NCBI GenBank assembly: GCA_050187875.1
Contig: JBFWXB010000025.1
Span: 1 to 64,000 of the forward strand
DNA length: 64,000 bases
Direction: 5' to 3'
Source of the DNA: JAFKKS01 sp050187875
GTDB lineage: Bacteria; Pseudomonadota; Alphaproteobacteria; Rhizobiales; Xanthobacteraceae
A program made the translations under genes and the position numbers. Shown piece by piece: positions 8,605 through 16,562 of the stretch (the first letter of the stretch is position 1; the number at the start of each line of letters is the position of its first letter). A model generated the notes under the pieces. It saw only the letters and a program-made list of their open reading frames with translations, was not told the DNA's origin and searched no databases.

Positions 8605-9285
8605 ATGTCCAATTGTGAAATGTCTCTGATCGTCAAAATCTGCGGGTTGAAGACCGCCGAAGCGCTCGACGCCGCGCTTAATGCCGGCGCTGACATGGTC
8701 GGCTTCGTATTCTTTCCATCGAGCCCCCGCCATATCGTGCCGGCGCAGGCGGCCGCCTTCGCCGCGCGCGCCCGTGGCCGCGCCGAGATTGCGGCACTGA
8801 CCGTCGATGCCGACGACGCCCTTTTCTCGGAAATCGTTAACGCCGTGCGCCCGGACTGGCTGCAACTGCATGGCAAGGAGACGCCGGCGCGGGTGAGCGC
8901 ACTGCGCGACGCTTTCGGCGCGCGCGTGATGAAGGCGCTGCCGATCGCGACGCGTGCCGACCTCCCGGCCATCGAGACTTACGCCGCCGTCGCCGATCGC
9001 CTCCTGTTCGACGCCCATCCGCCGAAAGATGCGACGCGCCCCGGTGGCCTCGGCATGCCCTTCGACTGGCACCTCCTCGATGGCGTGCGTCCACGCGTGC
9101 CGTATCTTCTTGGCGGCGGCCTCGGTCCTGACAATGTCGCGCAGGCGCTGGCGATCACGAACGCGCCGGGCGTCGACGTCTCCTCCGGCGTCGAGCGCGC
9201 GCCCGGCGAGAAGGATCCCGACAAGATCCGCGCGTTTGTCAAAGCCGCGCGCGAGGCGGCACAGACGCCGGCGTCGGTGTCTTGA
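8605..9285 (+). CDS. trpF: Phosphoribosylanthranilate isomerase
   Basis: Tryptophan biosynthesis: converts N-(5-phosphoribosyl)anthranilate to CdRP. The TIM-barrel family motifs are VKICGLKT at the N-terminus (catalytic Cys), GFVFFPSSPRHI, DWLQLHGKETPARV, and LLGGGLGPDNVAQAL (phosphate-binding). The first ATG gives 226 aa; an internal ATG at 8620 (MSLIVKICG) gives 221 aa, closer to the family norm, and neither has a clear Shine-Dalgarno. trpB follows after an R4 repeat. Confidence 0.96.
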   Translation: MSNCEMSLIVKICGLKTAEALDAALNAGADMVGFVFFPSSPRHIVPAQAAAFAARARGRAEIAALTVDADDALFSEIVNAVRPDWLQLHGKETPARVSALRDAFGARVMKALPIATRADLPAIETYAAVADRLLFDAHPPKDATRPGGLGMPFDWHLLDGVRPRVPYLLGGGLGPDNVAQALAITNAPGVDVSSGVERAPGEKDPDKIRAFVKAAREAAQTPASVS

Positions 9286-9305
9286 TGGCGCGTCAAACAA
9301 CAGTC

Positions 9306-9412
9306 GTCATCCTGAGGTGCTCGCGCGCAGCGCGAGCCTCGAAGGATGGCCGCAAGTCACCGGCCGTCGTCCTTCGAGGCTCGGCGTTTCACGCCTCGCA
9401 CCTCAGGATGAC
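9306..9412. repeat. Intergenic palindromic repeat, family R4
   Basis: Starts GTCATCCTGAGGTGC and ends GCACCTCAGGATGAC, with nested inner arms (CGCGCAGCGCGAG and GGCGTTTCACGCC). A second copy lies at 40925-41032. It sits inside the trpF-trpB gap. Confidence 0.85.
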
Positions 9413-9437
9413 GGAACAAGCTTGAGCAGGAAGACCC

Positions 9438-10655
9438 ATGACCGTTCAGCAGCAACCCAACTCCTACCGCACCGGGCCCGACGAGCGCGGGCATTTCGGC
9501 ATCTATGGCGGCCGCTTCGTCGCCGAGACGCTGATGCCGCTGATCCTCGACCTGGAAAAGGCGTACAAGGAAGCGAAAGCCGATCCGAACTTCCAGAAGG
9601 AGATGGACAGCTACCTCAAGCATTATGTCGGCCGCCCCTCGCCGCTCTATTTCGCCGAGCGGCTGACCGCGCACTGCGGCGGCGCGAAGATTTACTTGAA
9701 GCGCGAGGAGCTCAACCACACCGGCGCGCACAAGGTGAACAATGTGCTCGGTCAGATCATGCTGGCGCGCCGCATGGGCAAGCCGCGCATCATTGCCGAG
9801 ACCGGCGCCGGCATGCACGGCGTCGCGACCGCGACGCTCTGCGCGCGCTTCGGCCTTCCTTGCGTCGTCTATATGGGCGCGGTCGACGTCGAGCGGCAGA
9901 AGCAGAACGTCTTCCGCATGCAGATGCTCGGCGCCGAGGTGCGTCCGGTTCAGTCCGGCACCAAGACGCTCAAAGACGCGATGAACGAGGCGCTGCGTGA
10001 CTGGGTGACCAACGTCGCCGACACGTTCTACTGCATCGGCACAGTGGCGGGGCCGCATCCCTATCCGGCGATGGTGCGCGATTTCCAATGCGTCATCGGC
10101 AACGAGACGCGCGCGCAGCTGCAGGAGGCGGAAGGCCGTCTCCCGGATTCACTCGTCGCCTGCATCGGCGGCGGCTCGAACGCGATGGGGCTGTTCCATC
10201 CGTTCCTCGACGATCGCTCCGTGGAGATCTACGGCGTCGAGGCGGCGGGCCATGGTCTGACGCAGCTGCATGCCGCATCGATCGCCGGCGGGCGGCCAGG
10301 CGTGCTGCACGGCAACCGCACCTATCTCCTCATGAACGACGACGGGCAGATCCAGGACGCGCACTCGATCTCCGCCGGTCTCGATTATCCCGGCATCGGG
10401 CCGGAGCACGCCTGGCTCAACGACATGAAGCGCGTGACCTTCCTTTCCGCGACCGACGACGAGGCGCTCGCCGCCTTCCAGCTTTGCTCGAAGCTCGAAG
10501 GCATCATCCCTGCGCTCGAATCGGCGCACGCGATCGCGAAGGTGCTGGACCTCGCGCCGCAAAAGCCAAAGGACCACCTGATGGTGGTCAATCTGTCCGG
10601 CCGCGGCGACAAGGACCTCGCCTCGGTCGCGGAACATTTAGGCAGCAAAATCTAG
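9438..10655 (+). CDS. trpB: Tryptophan synthase beta subunit
   Basis: PLP enzyme condensing indole with serine. The 405-aa length is typical. The family motifs are FGIYGGRFVAETLMP, the PLP lysine in LNHTGAHKVNNVLG, ETGAGMHGVATAT, the phosphate-binding CIGGGSNAMG and VNLSGRGDKD near the C-terminus. AGGAAG precedes the ATG. trpA usually follows trpB in this group, but here a 2OG-Fe(II) oxygenase gene follows and trpA is not in the window. Confidence 0.98.
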   Translation: MTVQQQPNSYRTGPDERGHFGIYGGRFVAETLMPLILDLEKAYKEAKADPNFQKEMDSYLKHYVGRPSPLYFAERLTAHCGGAKIYLKREELNHTGAHKVNNVLGQIMLARRMGKPRIIAETGAGMHGVATATLCARFGLPCVVYMGAVDVERQKQNVFRMQMLGAEVRPVQSGTKTLKDAMNEALRDWVTNVADTFYCIGTVAGPHPYPAMVRDFQCVIGNETRAQLQEAEGRLPDSLVACIGGGSNAMGLFHPFLDDRSVEIYGVEAAGHGLTQLHAASIAGGRPGVLHGNRTYLLMNDDGQIQDAHSISAGLDYPGIGPEHAWLNDMKRVTFLSATDDEALAAFQLCSKLEGIIPALESAHAIAKVLDLAPQKPKDHLMVVNLSGRGDKDLASVAEHLGSKI

Positions 10656-10672
10656 AGCCAGAGCGCGACTTC

Positions 10673-10701
10673 CTTCACCTCTCCCACAGGGAGAGATGAA
10701 G
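10673..10701. repeat. Short hairpin repeat, family R8
   Basis: CTTCACCTCTCCC-aca-GGGAGAGATGAAG, one mismatch from perfect. It matches the hairpin at 4007-4039 and lies just after trpB with no T-tract. Confidence 0.65.
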
Positions 10702-10836
10702 CGTTGCGGCCGCATTACGGTCCGCGGTTGTGCGGCTGCCCCCTCAAACTTTACGATTGACCCGTGGCGGCGGGTTGTGGCGAGTATCGGCCAAAGCCGC
10801 GCGAGCCGCGGCGCTGACAACAAGCCGGAGGCCGAA

Positions 10837-11616
10837 GTGGACAAGCGAGCTCAGACCCGCGCGCTGATCGACCATGTGGTGCGCGCCGTCGACGCCGCGC
10901 AGGCGTTCGACAAGCCGTTCTTCCATCTCAAATATCAGAGCGTCTTCCCTGACGACGTCTATGCCGCGATGGTGCGGGCGCTCCCCGTTGCCGCGGATTA
11001 CCGTCCGCTGCCCGGGCGCGGCAACGTCAACCTCAAGGAGGACGGCTCCTCGACGCGGGTGAAGATCGATCTCTTCCCGGAATACATCCGCCACCTGCCG
11101 CCCGAGAAGCGCGAGATCTGGGACATCGTCGGCCGCGCGCTCACCTCGAGCGAGGTGCAGGAAGCGTTCCGCCGCAAGCTCGCGCCCGGCCTCGAGAAGC
11201 GCTTCGGCGCGGGATGGCGCGAGGTCGGCATGTATCCGATCCCGGTGCTGACGCGCGACATCCCCGGCTACCGCATCACGCCGCATACCGATACGCACTG
11301 GAAGGGCATGACCATCCAGCTCTACCTGCCGAAGGACGACGCGCATCCGAATATCGGCACGATCTTCCACGGCAAGGATGCGAGCGGGAACCTGACCAAG
11401 GACACGCAGATGCGGTTCGTGCCGAACTCCGGCTACGCCTTCGCGGTCGGCGACGACACCTGGCACTCGGCGGACCCCGTCGGCAACGAGGTCGAGACGC
11501 GCGACAGCATCCTGCTCACCTATTTCGTCGATGCCGGCCTGCTGCGCTTCTTGCGCAACCGCGCCAAGCGCGTCGGCAACCTCGTCCTCAACGAGGTGCG
11601 CAATCTGAAGCGGTGA
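10837..11616 (+). CDS. 2-oxoglutarate/Fe(II)-dependent oxygenase superfamily protein
   Basis: A GTG at 10837 is chosen because GGAGG lies 5 bases upstream; this gives 259 aa. An ATG at 10696 would add 47 residues encoded by repeat-like DNA. The iron facial triad is visible as His-x-Asp in PHTDTHWKG and a distal His in DTWHSADP, with a probable 2-oxoglutarate-binding Arg in ETRDSILLTYF. The double-stranded beta-helix fold is inferred. Such enzymes hydroxylate small molecules, sugars or proteins, and the substrate is unknown. It sits where trpA is often found, but nothing links it to tryptophan. Confidence 0.75.
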   Translation: MDKRAQTRALIDHVVRAVDAAQAFDKPFFHLKYQSVFPDDVYAAMVRALPVAADYRPLPGRGNVNLKEDGSSTRVKIDLFPEYIRHLPPEKREIWDIVGRALTSSEVQEAFRRKLAPGLEKRFGAGWREVGMYPIPVLTRDIPGYRITPHTDTHWKGMTIQLYLPKDDAHPNIGTIFHGKDASGNLTKDTQMRFVPNSGYAFAVGDDTWHSADPVGNEVETRDSILLTYFVDAGLLRFLRNRAKRVGNLVLNEVRNLKR

Positions 11617-11644
11617 GGGTGTAGCAAGTCTCCAAACTCTCGAT

Positions 11645-11763
11645 GTCATGCCCGCCAACGGGTCCGGCTTCGCCGGCCCGATGACAGGCTCCGCCGGGCA
11701 TCCAGTACTCCGTGTCTTATCGTTAGACCGGGATTACTGGGTCCCAGCCTTCGCGGGGACGAC
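11645..11763. repeat. Intergenic palindromic repeat, family R1 with extra insert
   Basis: Starts GTCATGCCCGCC and ends CGCGGGGACGAC like other R1 copies, but the left arm is interrupted by about 30 extra bases (gggtccggcttcgccggccc-like hairpin). The 340-bp gap 11617-11956 otherwise holds only the putative ugpB control region. Confidence 0.7.
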
Positions 11764-11861
11764 AGCTGGAGTTTTGGACGGCCTTCCGGCGTGCCCGATC
11801 CCCGCATTCCGGCACGCCCCCACCTTTTTCCACTTTCGCGCGGCATTGCGGCCAGCCTACA

Positions 11862-11879
11862 ATCGTCACAGATCGTCAC
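11862..11879. promoter_or_regulatory. Tandem ATCGTCAC repeat upstream of ugpB
   Basis: Two ATCGTCAC copies with a 10-base period, about 80 bases before ugpB. They recall the tandem half-sites of Pho boxes (ugp operons are PhoB-controlled in E. coli), but the period is 10 rather than 11 and the match is partial. Confidence 0.3.
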
Positions 11880-11956
11880 GCGCGTGTTGCCGAGGCTCGG
11901 TAGGGGCGACCCGGCCCGCGCGATGTGGCGCGGGAGGAAACGTGAGGAGAAGAAGA

Positions 11957-13276
11957 ATGACGTCGAGGGGCTTTGTGCTCGCGGCCGCGACGGCCGCCAT
12001 GCTTTGTGGAGCGTCGCCGGCCTTCGCGGTGACGGAGATCCAGTTCTGGCACGCGATGACGGGCGGCAATAATGAGGTCATCGTCAAACTGGCGAACGAC
12101 TTCAACGCGTCGCAGTCGGACTACAAGGTGGTGCCGACCTACAAGGGCAGCTATCCCGACACGATGAACGCCGGCATCGCCGCGTTCCGCGCCGGCAATG
12201 CGCCGCACATCCTACAGGTGTTCGAGGTCGGCACCGCGACGATGATGTCGGCGCGCGGCGCCGTAAAGCCGGTCTACCAATTGATGAAGGAGACCGGCGA
12301 GAAGTTCGACCCGCAGGCTTACCTTCCGGCGATCACCGGCTACTACTCGACCTCGAAGGGCGAGATGCTCTCGATGCCCTTCAACTCATCTTCGACGGTG
12401 ATGTGGATCAACCGAGATGCGTTCCGCAAAGCCGGGCTCGATCCGGACAAGCCGCCGAAGACGTGGCCGGAAGTGTTCGCCGACGCGAAGAAACTCAAGG
12501 CGGCCGGGTACGCAACCTGCGGCTTCTCCAATGCGTGGGTCACCTGGGTCAATCTCGAGCAACTCTCGGCCTGGCACAATGTGCCGCTCTCCTCGAAGGC
12601 GAACGGCCTCGACGGCTTCGACACTGTGCTCGAATTCAACCGCGATCTGCAGGTCAAGCATCTCGAAAAGCTGATCGAGCTGCAGAAGGACAAGACCTAC
12701 GACTATTCCGGCCGCACCAATACCGGCGAAGGCCGCTTCACCTCCGGCGAGTGCCCGATCTTCCTCACCTCGTCGGGCTTCTTCGGCAACGTGAAAGGCA
12801 ACGCCAAGTTCGATTGGACGAACGCGCCTATGCCCTACTACCCGGACGTCAAGGGCGCACCGCAGAACTCGATCATCGGCGGCGCGTCGCTGTGGGTCAT
12901 GGGCGGCAAGAAAGCAGAAGAGTACAAGGGCGTCGCGAAATTCCTCGCCTTCCTCTCCGACACCGACCGCCAGGTCGCGATCCACAAGGCTTCCGGCTAT
13001 TTGCCGATCACCAAGGCGGCTTACGCGAAGACCAAGGAGTCCGGCTACTACAAGGAGAACCCGTATCTCGAGACGCCGCTCCTCGAGCTCACCAACAAGG
13101 AGCCAACGGAGAATTCGCGCGGACTTCGCCTCGGCAACATGGTGCAGCTGCGTGACGTGTGGGCGGAGGAGATCGAGGCCGCGCTCTCCGGCAAGAAGTC
13201 GGCGAAGGAAGCGCTCGACGCCGCCGTTGCGCGCGGCAACGCCATGCTGCGGCAGTTCGAGCGCACGGTGAAGTAG
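11957..13276 (+). CDS. ugpB: sn-glycerol-3-phosphate ABC transporter substrate-binding protein
   Basis: Periplasmic binding protein. The ATG at 11957 gives 439 aa, the UgpB norm, with a purine-rich leader (GAGGAGAAGAAG). The signal peptide covers residues 1 to about 24 (VLAAATAAMLCGASPAFA, cleavage after AFA). The mature start VTEIQFWHAMTG and downstream FNSSSTVMWINRDAF, GFSNAWVTWVNLEQ and INKASGYLPIT-like segments fit the UgpB/extracellular family 1 binding proteins. It is first in the ugpBAEC cluster. UgpB also binds glycerophosphodiesters in other bacteria. Confidence 0.93.
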   Translation: MTSRGFVLAAATAAMLCGASPAFAVTEIQFWHAMTGGNNEVIVKLANDFNASQSDYKVVPTYKGSYPDTMNAGIAAFRAGNAPHILQVFEVGTATMMSARGAVKPVYQLMKETGEKFDPQAYLPAITGYYSTSKGEMLSMPFNSSSTVMWINRDAFRKAGLDPDKPPKTWPEVFADAKKLKAAGYATCGFSNAWVTWVNLEQLSAWHNVPLSSKANGLDGFDTVLEFNRDLQVKHLEKLIELQKDKTYDYSGRTNTGEGRFTSGECPIFLTSSGFFGNVKGNAKFDWTNAPMPYYPDVKGAPQNSIIGGASLWVMGGKKAEEYKGVAKFLAFLSDTDRQVAIHKASGYLPITKAAYAKTKESGYYKENPYLETPLLELTNKEPTENSRGLRLGNMVQLRDVWAEEIEAALSGKKSAKEALDAAVARGNAMLRQFERTVK

Positions 13277-13328
13277 CCGCCTGCTGCGCCAGGGATTGTT
13301 GGTCCGTGACAGAGCCACAAGCTCCACC

Positions 13329-13387
13329 TCCCCCCTTGAGGGGGAGGTCGACGCGCGAAGCTTCCCTCCCCTCCGGGGAGGGATGAG
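13329..13387 (+). promoter_or_regulatory. Repeat-derived hairpin holding the ugpA ribosome-binding site
   Basis: An R6-like hairpin (CCCCCTTGAGGGGG) is followed by an R5-type arm in which CCCTCCCC at 13364-13371 pairs perfectly with GGGGAGGG at 13375-13382. That second strand is also the only good Shine-Dalgarno for ugpA (ATG 13388, spacing 5). The 8-bp GC-rich stem would mask the ribosome site. Confidence 0.65.
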
Positions 13388-14272
13388 ATGGAAAAGCGCT
13401 CGGTCTTCAATCACAAGCTCCTGCCGTATTTGCTGCTCGCGCCGCAGCTGATCATCACGCTCGTCTTCTTCTACTGGCCAGCGAGCCAGGCGGTATGGGC
13501 GTCGTTCCTGCTGCAGGATGCGTTCGGGCTCTCGAGCAACTTCGTCTGGTTCGAGAACTACAAGGCGCTGTTCGCTGATGCCTCCTACTACGCGACGATG
13601 GTCAACACCTTCGTCTTCTCCGCGGCGGTCGCGGGCGCTTCGCTGTCGATTGCGCTCCTCCTCGCGGTGATGGCGGACAAGCCGCTGCGCGGCGCCGGCG
13701 TCTACCGCACGCTCCTGATCTGGCCCTATGCCGTCGCGCCCGCGGTCGCCGGCGTCCTCTGGGGGTTCATGTTCCAGCCCTCGCTCGGCATCGTCGCGCA
13801 GGCCCTGCGCGATCATCTCGACATCGACTGGAACCCGCTGCTCAACGGCAGCCAGGCGATGACCATGGTCATCCTCGCGGCGACGTGGAAGCAGATTTCC
13901 TACAACTTCCTCTTCTTCCTCGCGGGACTGCAGGCCATCCCCCGCAGCGTGATCGAGGCGGCGGCGATCGACGGTGCGCGCCCGTTCCGCCGCTTCTGGA
14001 CGATTATCTTCCCGCTGCTCTCGCCGACGACCTTCTTCCTCCTCGTCGTCAACATCGTCTACGCGTTCTTCGACACCTTCGGCATCATCGACGCGATGAC
14101 CGGCGGCGGGCCGGGCAAGGATACGGAGACGCTGGTCTACAAGGTGTATCAGGACGGCCGGCTCGGCGGCGATCTCGGCGGCTCGGCGGCGCAGTCCGTG
14201 GTGCTCATGTTCATCGTCATCGCGCTCACCGCGATCCAGTTCCGCTATGTCGAGCGCAAGGTGACGTATTGA
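13388..14272 (+). CDS. ugpA: sn-glycerol-3-phosphate ABC transporter permease UgpA
   Basis: Inner-membrane permease of the MalF/UgpA type. At 294 aa with about six hydrophobic segments it matches the family. The cytoplasmic EAA loop reads VIEAAAIDGARPFRRFWTI, followed by IFPLLSPTTFFLLV, both typical. The start is fixed by the repeat-derived GGGGAGGG. It lies 111 bp after ugpB and precedes ugpE across an R2 repeat. It forms the channel with UgpE. Confidence 0.95.
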   Translation: MEKRSVFNHKLLPYLLLAPQLIITLVFFYWPASQAVWASFLLQDAFGLSSNFVWFENYKALFADASYYATMVNTFVFSAAVAGASLSIALLLAVMADKPLRGAGVYRTLLIWPYAVAPAVAGVLWGFMFQPSLGIVAQALRDHLDIDWNPLLNGSQAMTMVILAATWKQISYNFLFFLAGLQAIPRSVIEAAAIDGARPFRRFWTIIFPLLSPTTFFLLVVNIVYAFFDTFGIIDAMTGGGPGKDTETLVYKVYQDGRLGGDLGGSAAQSVVLMFIVIALTAIQFRYVERKVTY

Positions 14273-14297
14273 TGGCCCCGAGCTCGACCCAGCCTCC

Positions 14298-14373
14298 GTC
14301 ATGCCCGGGCTTGACCCGGGCATCCATCCTCTTTGCGAAGAAGATGGATCGCCGGGTCAAGCCCGGCGATGAC
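14298..14373. repeat. Intergenic palindromic repeat, family R2
   Basis: GTCATGCCCGGGCTTGACC at the left and GGTCAAGCCCGGCGATGAC at the right, separated by a short A/T-rich loop. It fills the ugpA-ugpE junction, and translation of it explains an artificial N-terminal extension of ugpE. Confidence 0.9.
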
Positions 14374-14407
14374 GAGCGTGTTTGGCGCGATCTCACCGGA
14401 ACCTCTG

Positions 14408-15256
14408 ATGGTTGAGCAGAACCGCTTCGGAAATCTCGTGCCGCATCTCGTCTTGTGGATCGGCATCGCGATCGTCGCATTTCCCGTCTATCTCGCCTTC
14501 GTCGCATCGACGCACGACCAGGCGGTAATCGCCAATGGGCAGATGCCGCTTCTGCCGGGGCCGCATTTTTTCGAGAACTACTACCGCACGATCTTCGTCG
14601 GCACGTCGCGCACGACGCGCGAGCCGGTCGGCTCGATGCTGTTCAACAGCGCGGTGATGGCGCTGTCGATCGCGTTGGGCAAGATCGCGATCTCGATCAT
14701 CTCGGCCTATGCGATCGTCTATTTCCGCTTTCCGTTCCGTATGGCGGCATTCTGGCTGATCTTCATCACCTTGATGCTCCCGGTCGAGGTGCGCATCTAT
14801 CCGACGTACAAGGTCGCGGCGGATCTGCATCTCCTCGATACCTATGCGGGCCTGGCGCTGCCGCTGATCGCCTCGGCGACGGCGACGCTTCTCTTCCGGC
14901 AATTCTTCATGACGGTGCCGGAGGAGCTTGTCGAAGCCTCGCGCATCGACGGAGCCGGGCCGTTCCGCTTCTTCAAGGACACGCTGCTGCCGCTCTCGCG
15001 CACCAACATGGCGGCACTCTTCGTCATCCTCTTCATCTATGGCTGGAACCAGTACCTCTGGCCGCTGCTCATCACCACACGCGACGACATGCAGACGATC
15101 GTCATCGGCATCAAGAAGATGATCGTGACGTCGGATGCGATCACCGAATGGCAGATCGTGATGGCGACGGCGATGCTCGCGATGCTGCCGCCGGTGGCGG
15201 TCGTCGTGCTGATGCAGCGGCTGTTCGTGCGCGGCCTGGTGGAGACGGAGAAGTGA
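14408..15256 (+). CDS. ugpE: sn-glycerol-3-phosphate ABC transporter permease UgpE
   Basis: The second permease, MalG/UgpE type. The ATG at 14408 gives 282 aa, the family length; a longer frame from 14333 only translates the R2 repeat. About six membrane segments are present. The EAA loop reads LVEASRIDGAGPFRFFKDTL and is followed by LPLSRTNMAALFVILFIYGW, characteristic of UgpE. It pairs with UgpA and is energised by UgpC. Confidence 0.95.
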   Translation: MVEQNRFGNLVPHLVLWIGIAIVAFPVYLAFVASTHDQAVIANGQMPLLPGPHFFENYYRTIFVGTSRTTREPVGSMLFNSAVMALSIALGKIAISIISAYAIVYFRFPFRMAAFWLIFITLMLPVEVRIYPTYKVAADLHLLDTYAGLALPLIASATATLLFRQFFMTVPEELVEASRIDGAGPFRFFKDTLLPLSRTNMAALFVILFIYGWNQYLWPLLITTRDDMQTIVIGIKKMIVTSDAITEWQIVMATAMLAMLPPVAVVVLMQRLFVRGLVETEK

Positions 15257-15259
15257 AAA

Positions 15260-15352
15260 GAGCGAATAGCGAATGGCGAATAGCGGATAGTGGAAAAGAG
15301 CCAATGAAATGTAGCGTTTTTCTATTCGCTATTCGCTACGCTCTGTTCGCTT
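15260..15352. repeat. Palindromic repeat, family R7 (GCGAATAG type)
   Basis: Left side contains AGCGAATAGCGAATGGCGAA and the right side CTATTCGCTATTCGCTACGC, an inverted pair of short iterated units around a unique centre. Only this copy is in the window. It fills the ugpE-ugpC gap and is lower in GC than its surroundings. Confidence 0.8.
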
Positions 15353-15371
15353 TCTTCGCGCGGAGCGCGTG

Positions 15372-16433
15372 ATGGCCGGCGTGAATTTCAGCGAGGTCCG
15401 CAAGGTCTATCCCGGCGGTGTCGAGGCGGTGAAGGGCGTCACCTTCGACGTACCCGACGGCGCGTTCTGCGTGCTCGTCGGACCGTCCGGCTGCGGCAAG
15501 TCGACGCTCTTGCGCATGGTGGCCGGCGTCGAGACGGTGACATCGGGCGCGATCAGGATCGGCGATCGCGTGGTCAACGACATCGAGCCGGCGGATCGCG
15601 ACATCGCGATGGTTTTCCAGAACTATGCGCTCTATCCGCATATGACCGTCTACAACAACATGGCTTATGGCCTGCGCAACCGCAAAGTCCCGAAGGGCGA
15701 AATCGACCGGCTGGTGCGGGACGCGGCGAAGATCCTCGAGATTGAGAATTTCCTCGATCGCAAGCCGCGTGCGCTCTCCGGCGGGCAGCGCCAGCGCGTC
15801 GCCATGGGCCGCGCGATCGTGCGGCAGCCGAAGGTATTCCTGTTCGACGAGCCGCTTTCGAACCTCGATGCGAAGCTGCGCGTCTCCATGCGCGTCGAGA
15901 TCAAGAAGCTGCAGAAGAGTTTTGCGACGACCTCGATCTACGTCACCCACGACCAACTCGAGGCGATGACGCTCGCCGACATGCTCGTCGTAATGAATGC
16001 GGGGCAGGTGGAGCAGATCGGCGCGCCGCTTGCCGTCTACGAGAAGCCGGCGACGACGTTTGTCGCCGCCTTCATCGGCGCGCCGCCGATGAATCTCTTG
16101 CGCATGCCGGCGGATGAGGTGGCGCAGTGCGCGGGCGACTTGCCCAAAATCCCCGCCGAAGGTGCCATTGTCGGCGTCCGACCGGAGGATCTCGACTTGG
16201 CGCCGGCCGGCACGGCGCCTGCCGGCGGCCTGGCGCTGCCGCTCACCGTCGAGGCGGCGGAGCGCGTCGGGCCCGAGAGTTTCGTCTATGGCGCGCTCGA
16301 CCGTGGCGGCATGGTGATTGTGCGCGTGCCGGGACAGCAAGTTCCGGCGCCCGGCGAGAAGGCGGTCGCGGTTGCGCGGCGCGGCAAGCTGCATATCTTC
16401 GCGGACGATGGGCGCAAAAGGCTTGATGCATAA
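15372..16433 (+). CDS. ugpC: sn-glycerol-3-phosphate ABC transporter ATP-binding protein UgpC
   Basis: The 353-aa ATPase of the MalK/UgpC family. It has Walker A GPSGCGKST, Q-loop VFQNYALYPHMTVY, signature LSGGQRQRVAMGRA, Walker B VFLFDEPLSNLDAKLR and switch His in YVTHDQLEAMT. A C-terminal TOBE-type regulatory domain (about residues 235-353) includes IVGVRPEDLDL. The ATG at 15372 is preferred over a GTG three bases earlier. It is last in the ugpBAEC order. Confidence 0.95.
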   Translation: MAGVNFSEVRKVYPGGVEAVKGVTFDVPDGAFCVLVGPSGCGKSTLLRMVAGVETVTSGAIRIGDRVVNDIEPADRDIAMVFQNYALYPHMTVYNNMAYGLRNRKVPKGEIDRLVRDAAKILEIENFLDRKPRALSGGQRQRVAMGRAIVRQPKVFLFDEPLSNLDAKLRVSMRVEIKKLQKSFATTSIYVTHDQLEAMTLADMLVVMNAGQVEQIGAPLAVYEKPATTFVAAFIGAPPMNLLRMPADEVAQCAGDLPKIPAEGAIVGVRPEDLDLAPAGTAPAGGLALPLTVEAAERVGPESFVYGALDRGGMVIVRVPGQQVPAPGEKAVAVARRGKLHIFADDGRKRLDA

Positions 16434-16446
16434 GGTCTTTTAGGCC

Positions 16447-16475
16447 CTTGCGGCGCGCCGCATATTGTCCCATAT
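16447..16475 (+). promoter_or_regulatory. RpoH (sigma-32)-type heat-shock promoter for hsp20
   Basis: CTTG at 16447-16450 and CCCATAT at 16469-16475 with 18 bases between them match the alphaproteobacterial heat-shock consensus. The start of transcription would be about 80 bases before the hsp20 ATG, leaving room for the RNA thermometer. Confidence 0.7.
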
Positions 16476-16536
16476 GAGAAGCATCCCGCGCCGTTCCCGG
16501 TGCGAGATGATTGGGGCGCCACTGATGGGCCCCTCT

Positions 16537-16562
16537 CAAAGTCGCTTGATAAGGGCTTTGAC
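16537..16562 (+). promoter_or_regulatory. ROSE-like RNA thermometer hairpin over the hsp20 ribosome-binding site
   Basis: Bases 16537-16560 fold as CAAAG...CTTTG outer stem. TCGCT at 16542-16546 (the ROSE anti-Shine-Dalgarno consensus U-U/C-G-C-U) faces the Shine-Dalgarno AAGGG at 16551-16555, with one unpaired or G-G position and a 3-base loop. This is the defining final helix of ROSE elements, which melt on heating. The ATG is 7 bases after AAGGG. The upstream leader (about 16482-16536) can form further hairpins. Confidence 0.75.

Noticed and set aside
11862..11879. Confident Pho box before ugpB
   Set aside because: Half-sites are TCGTCAC with a 10-base period instead of CTGTCAT/C with 11; kept only as a weak candidate operator.
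12386..14323. Long minus-strand open frame (645 codons) opposite ugpB-ugpA
   Set aside because: Composition typical of a shadow frame; ugpB and ugpA motifs are unambiguous on the plus strand.
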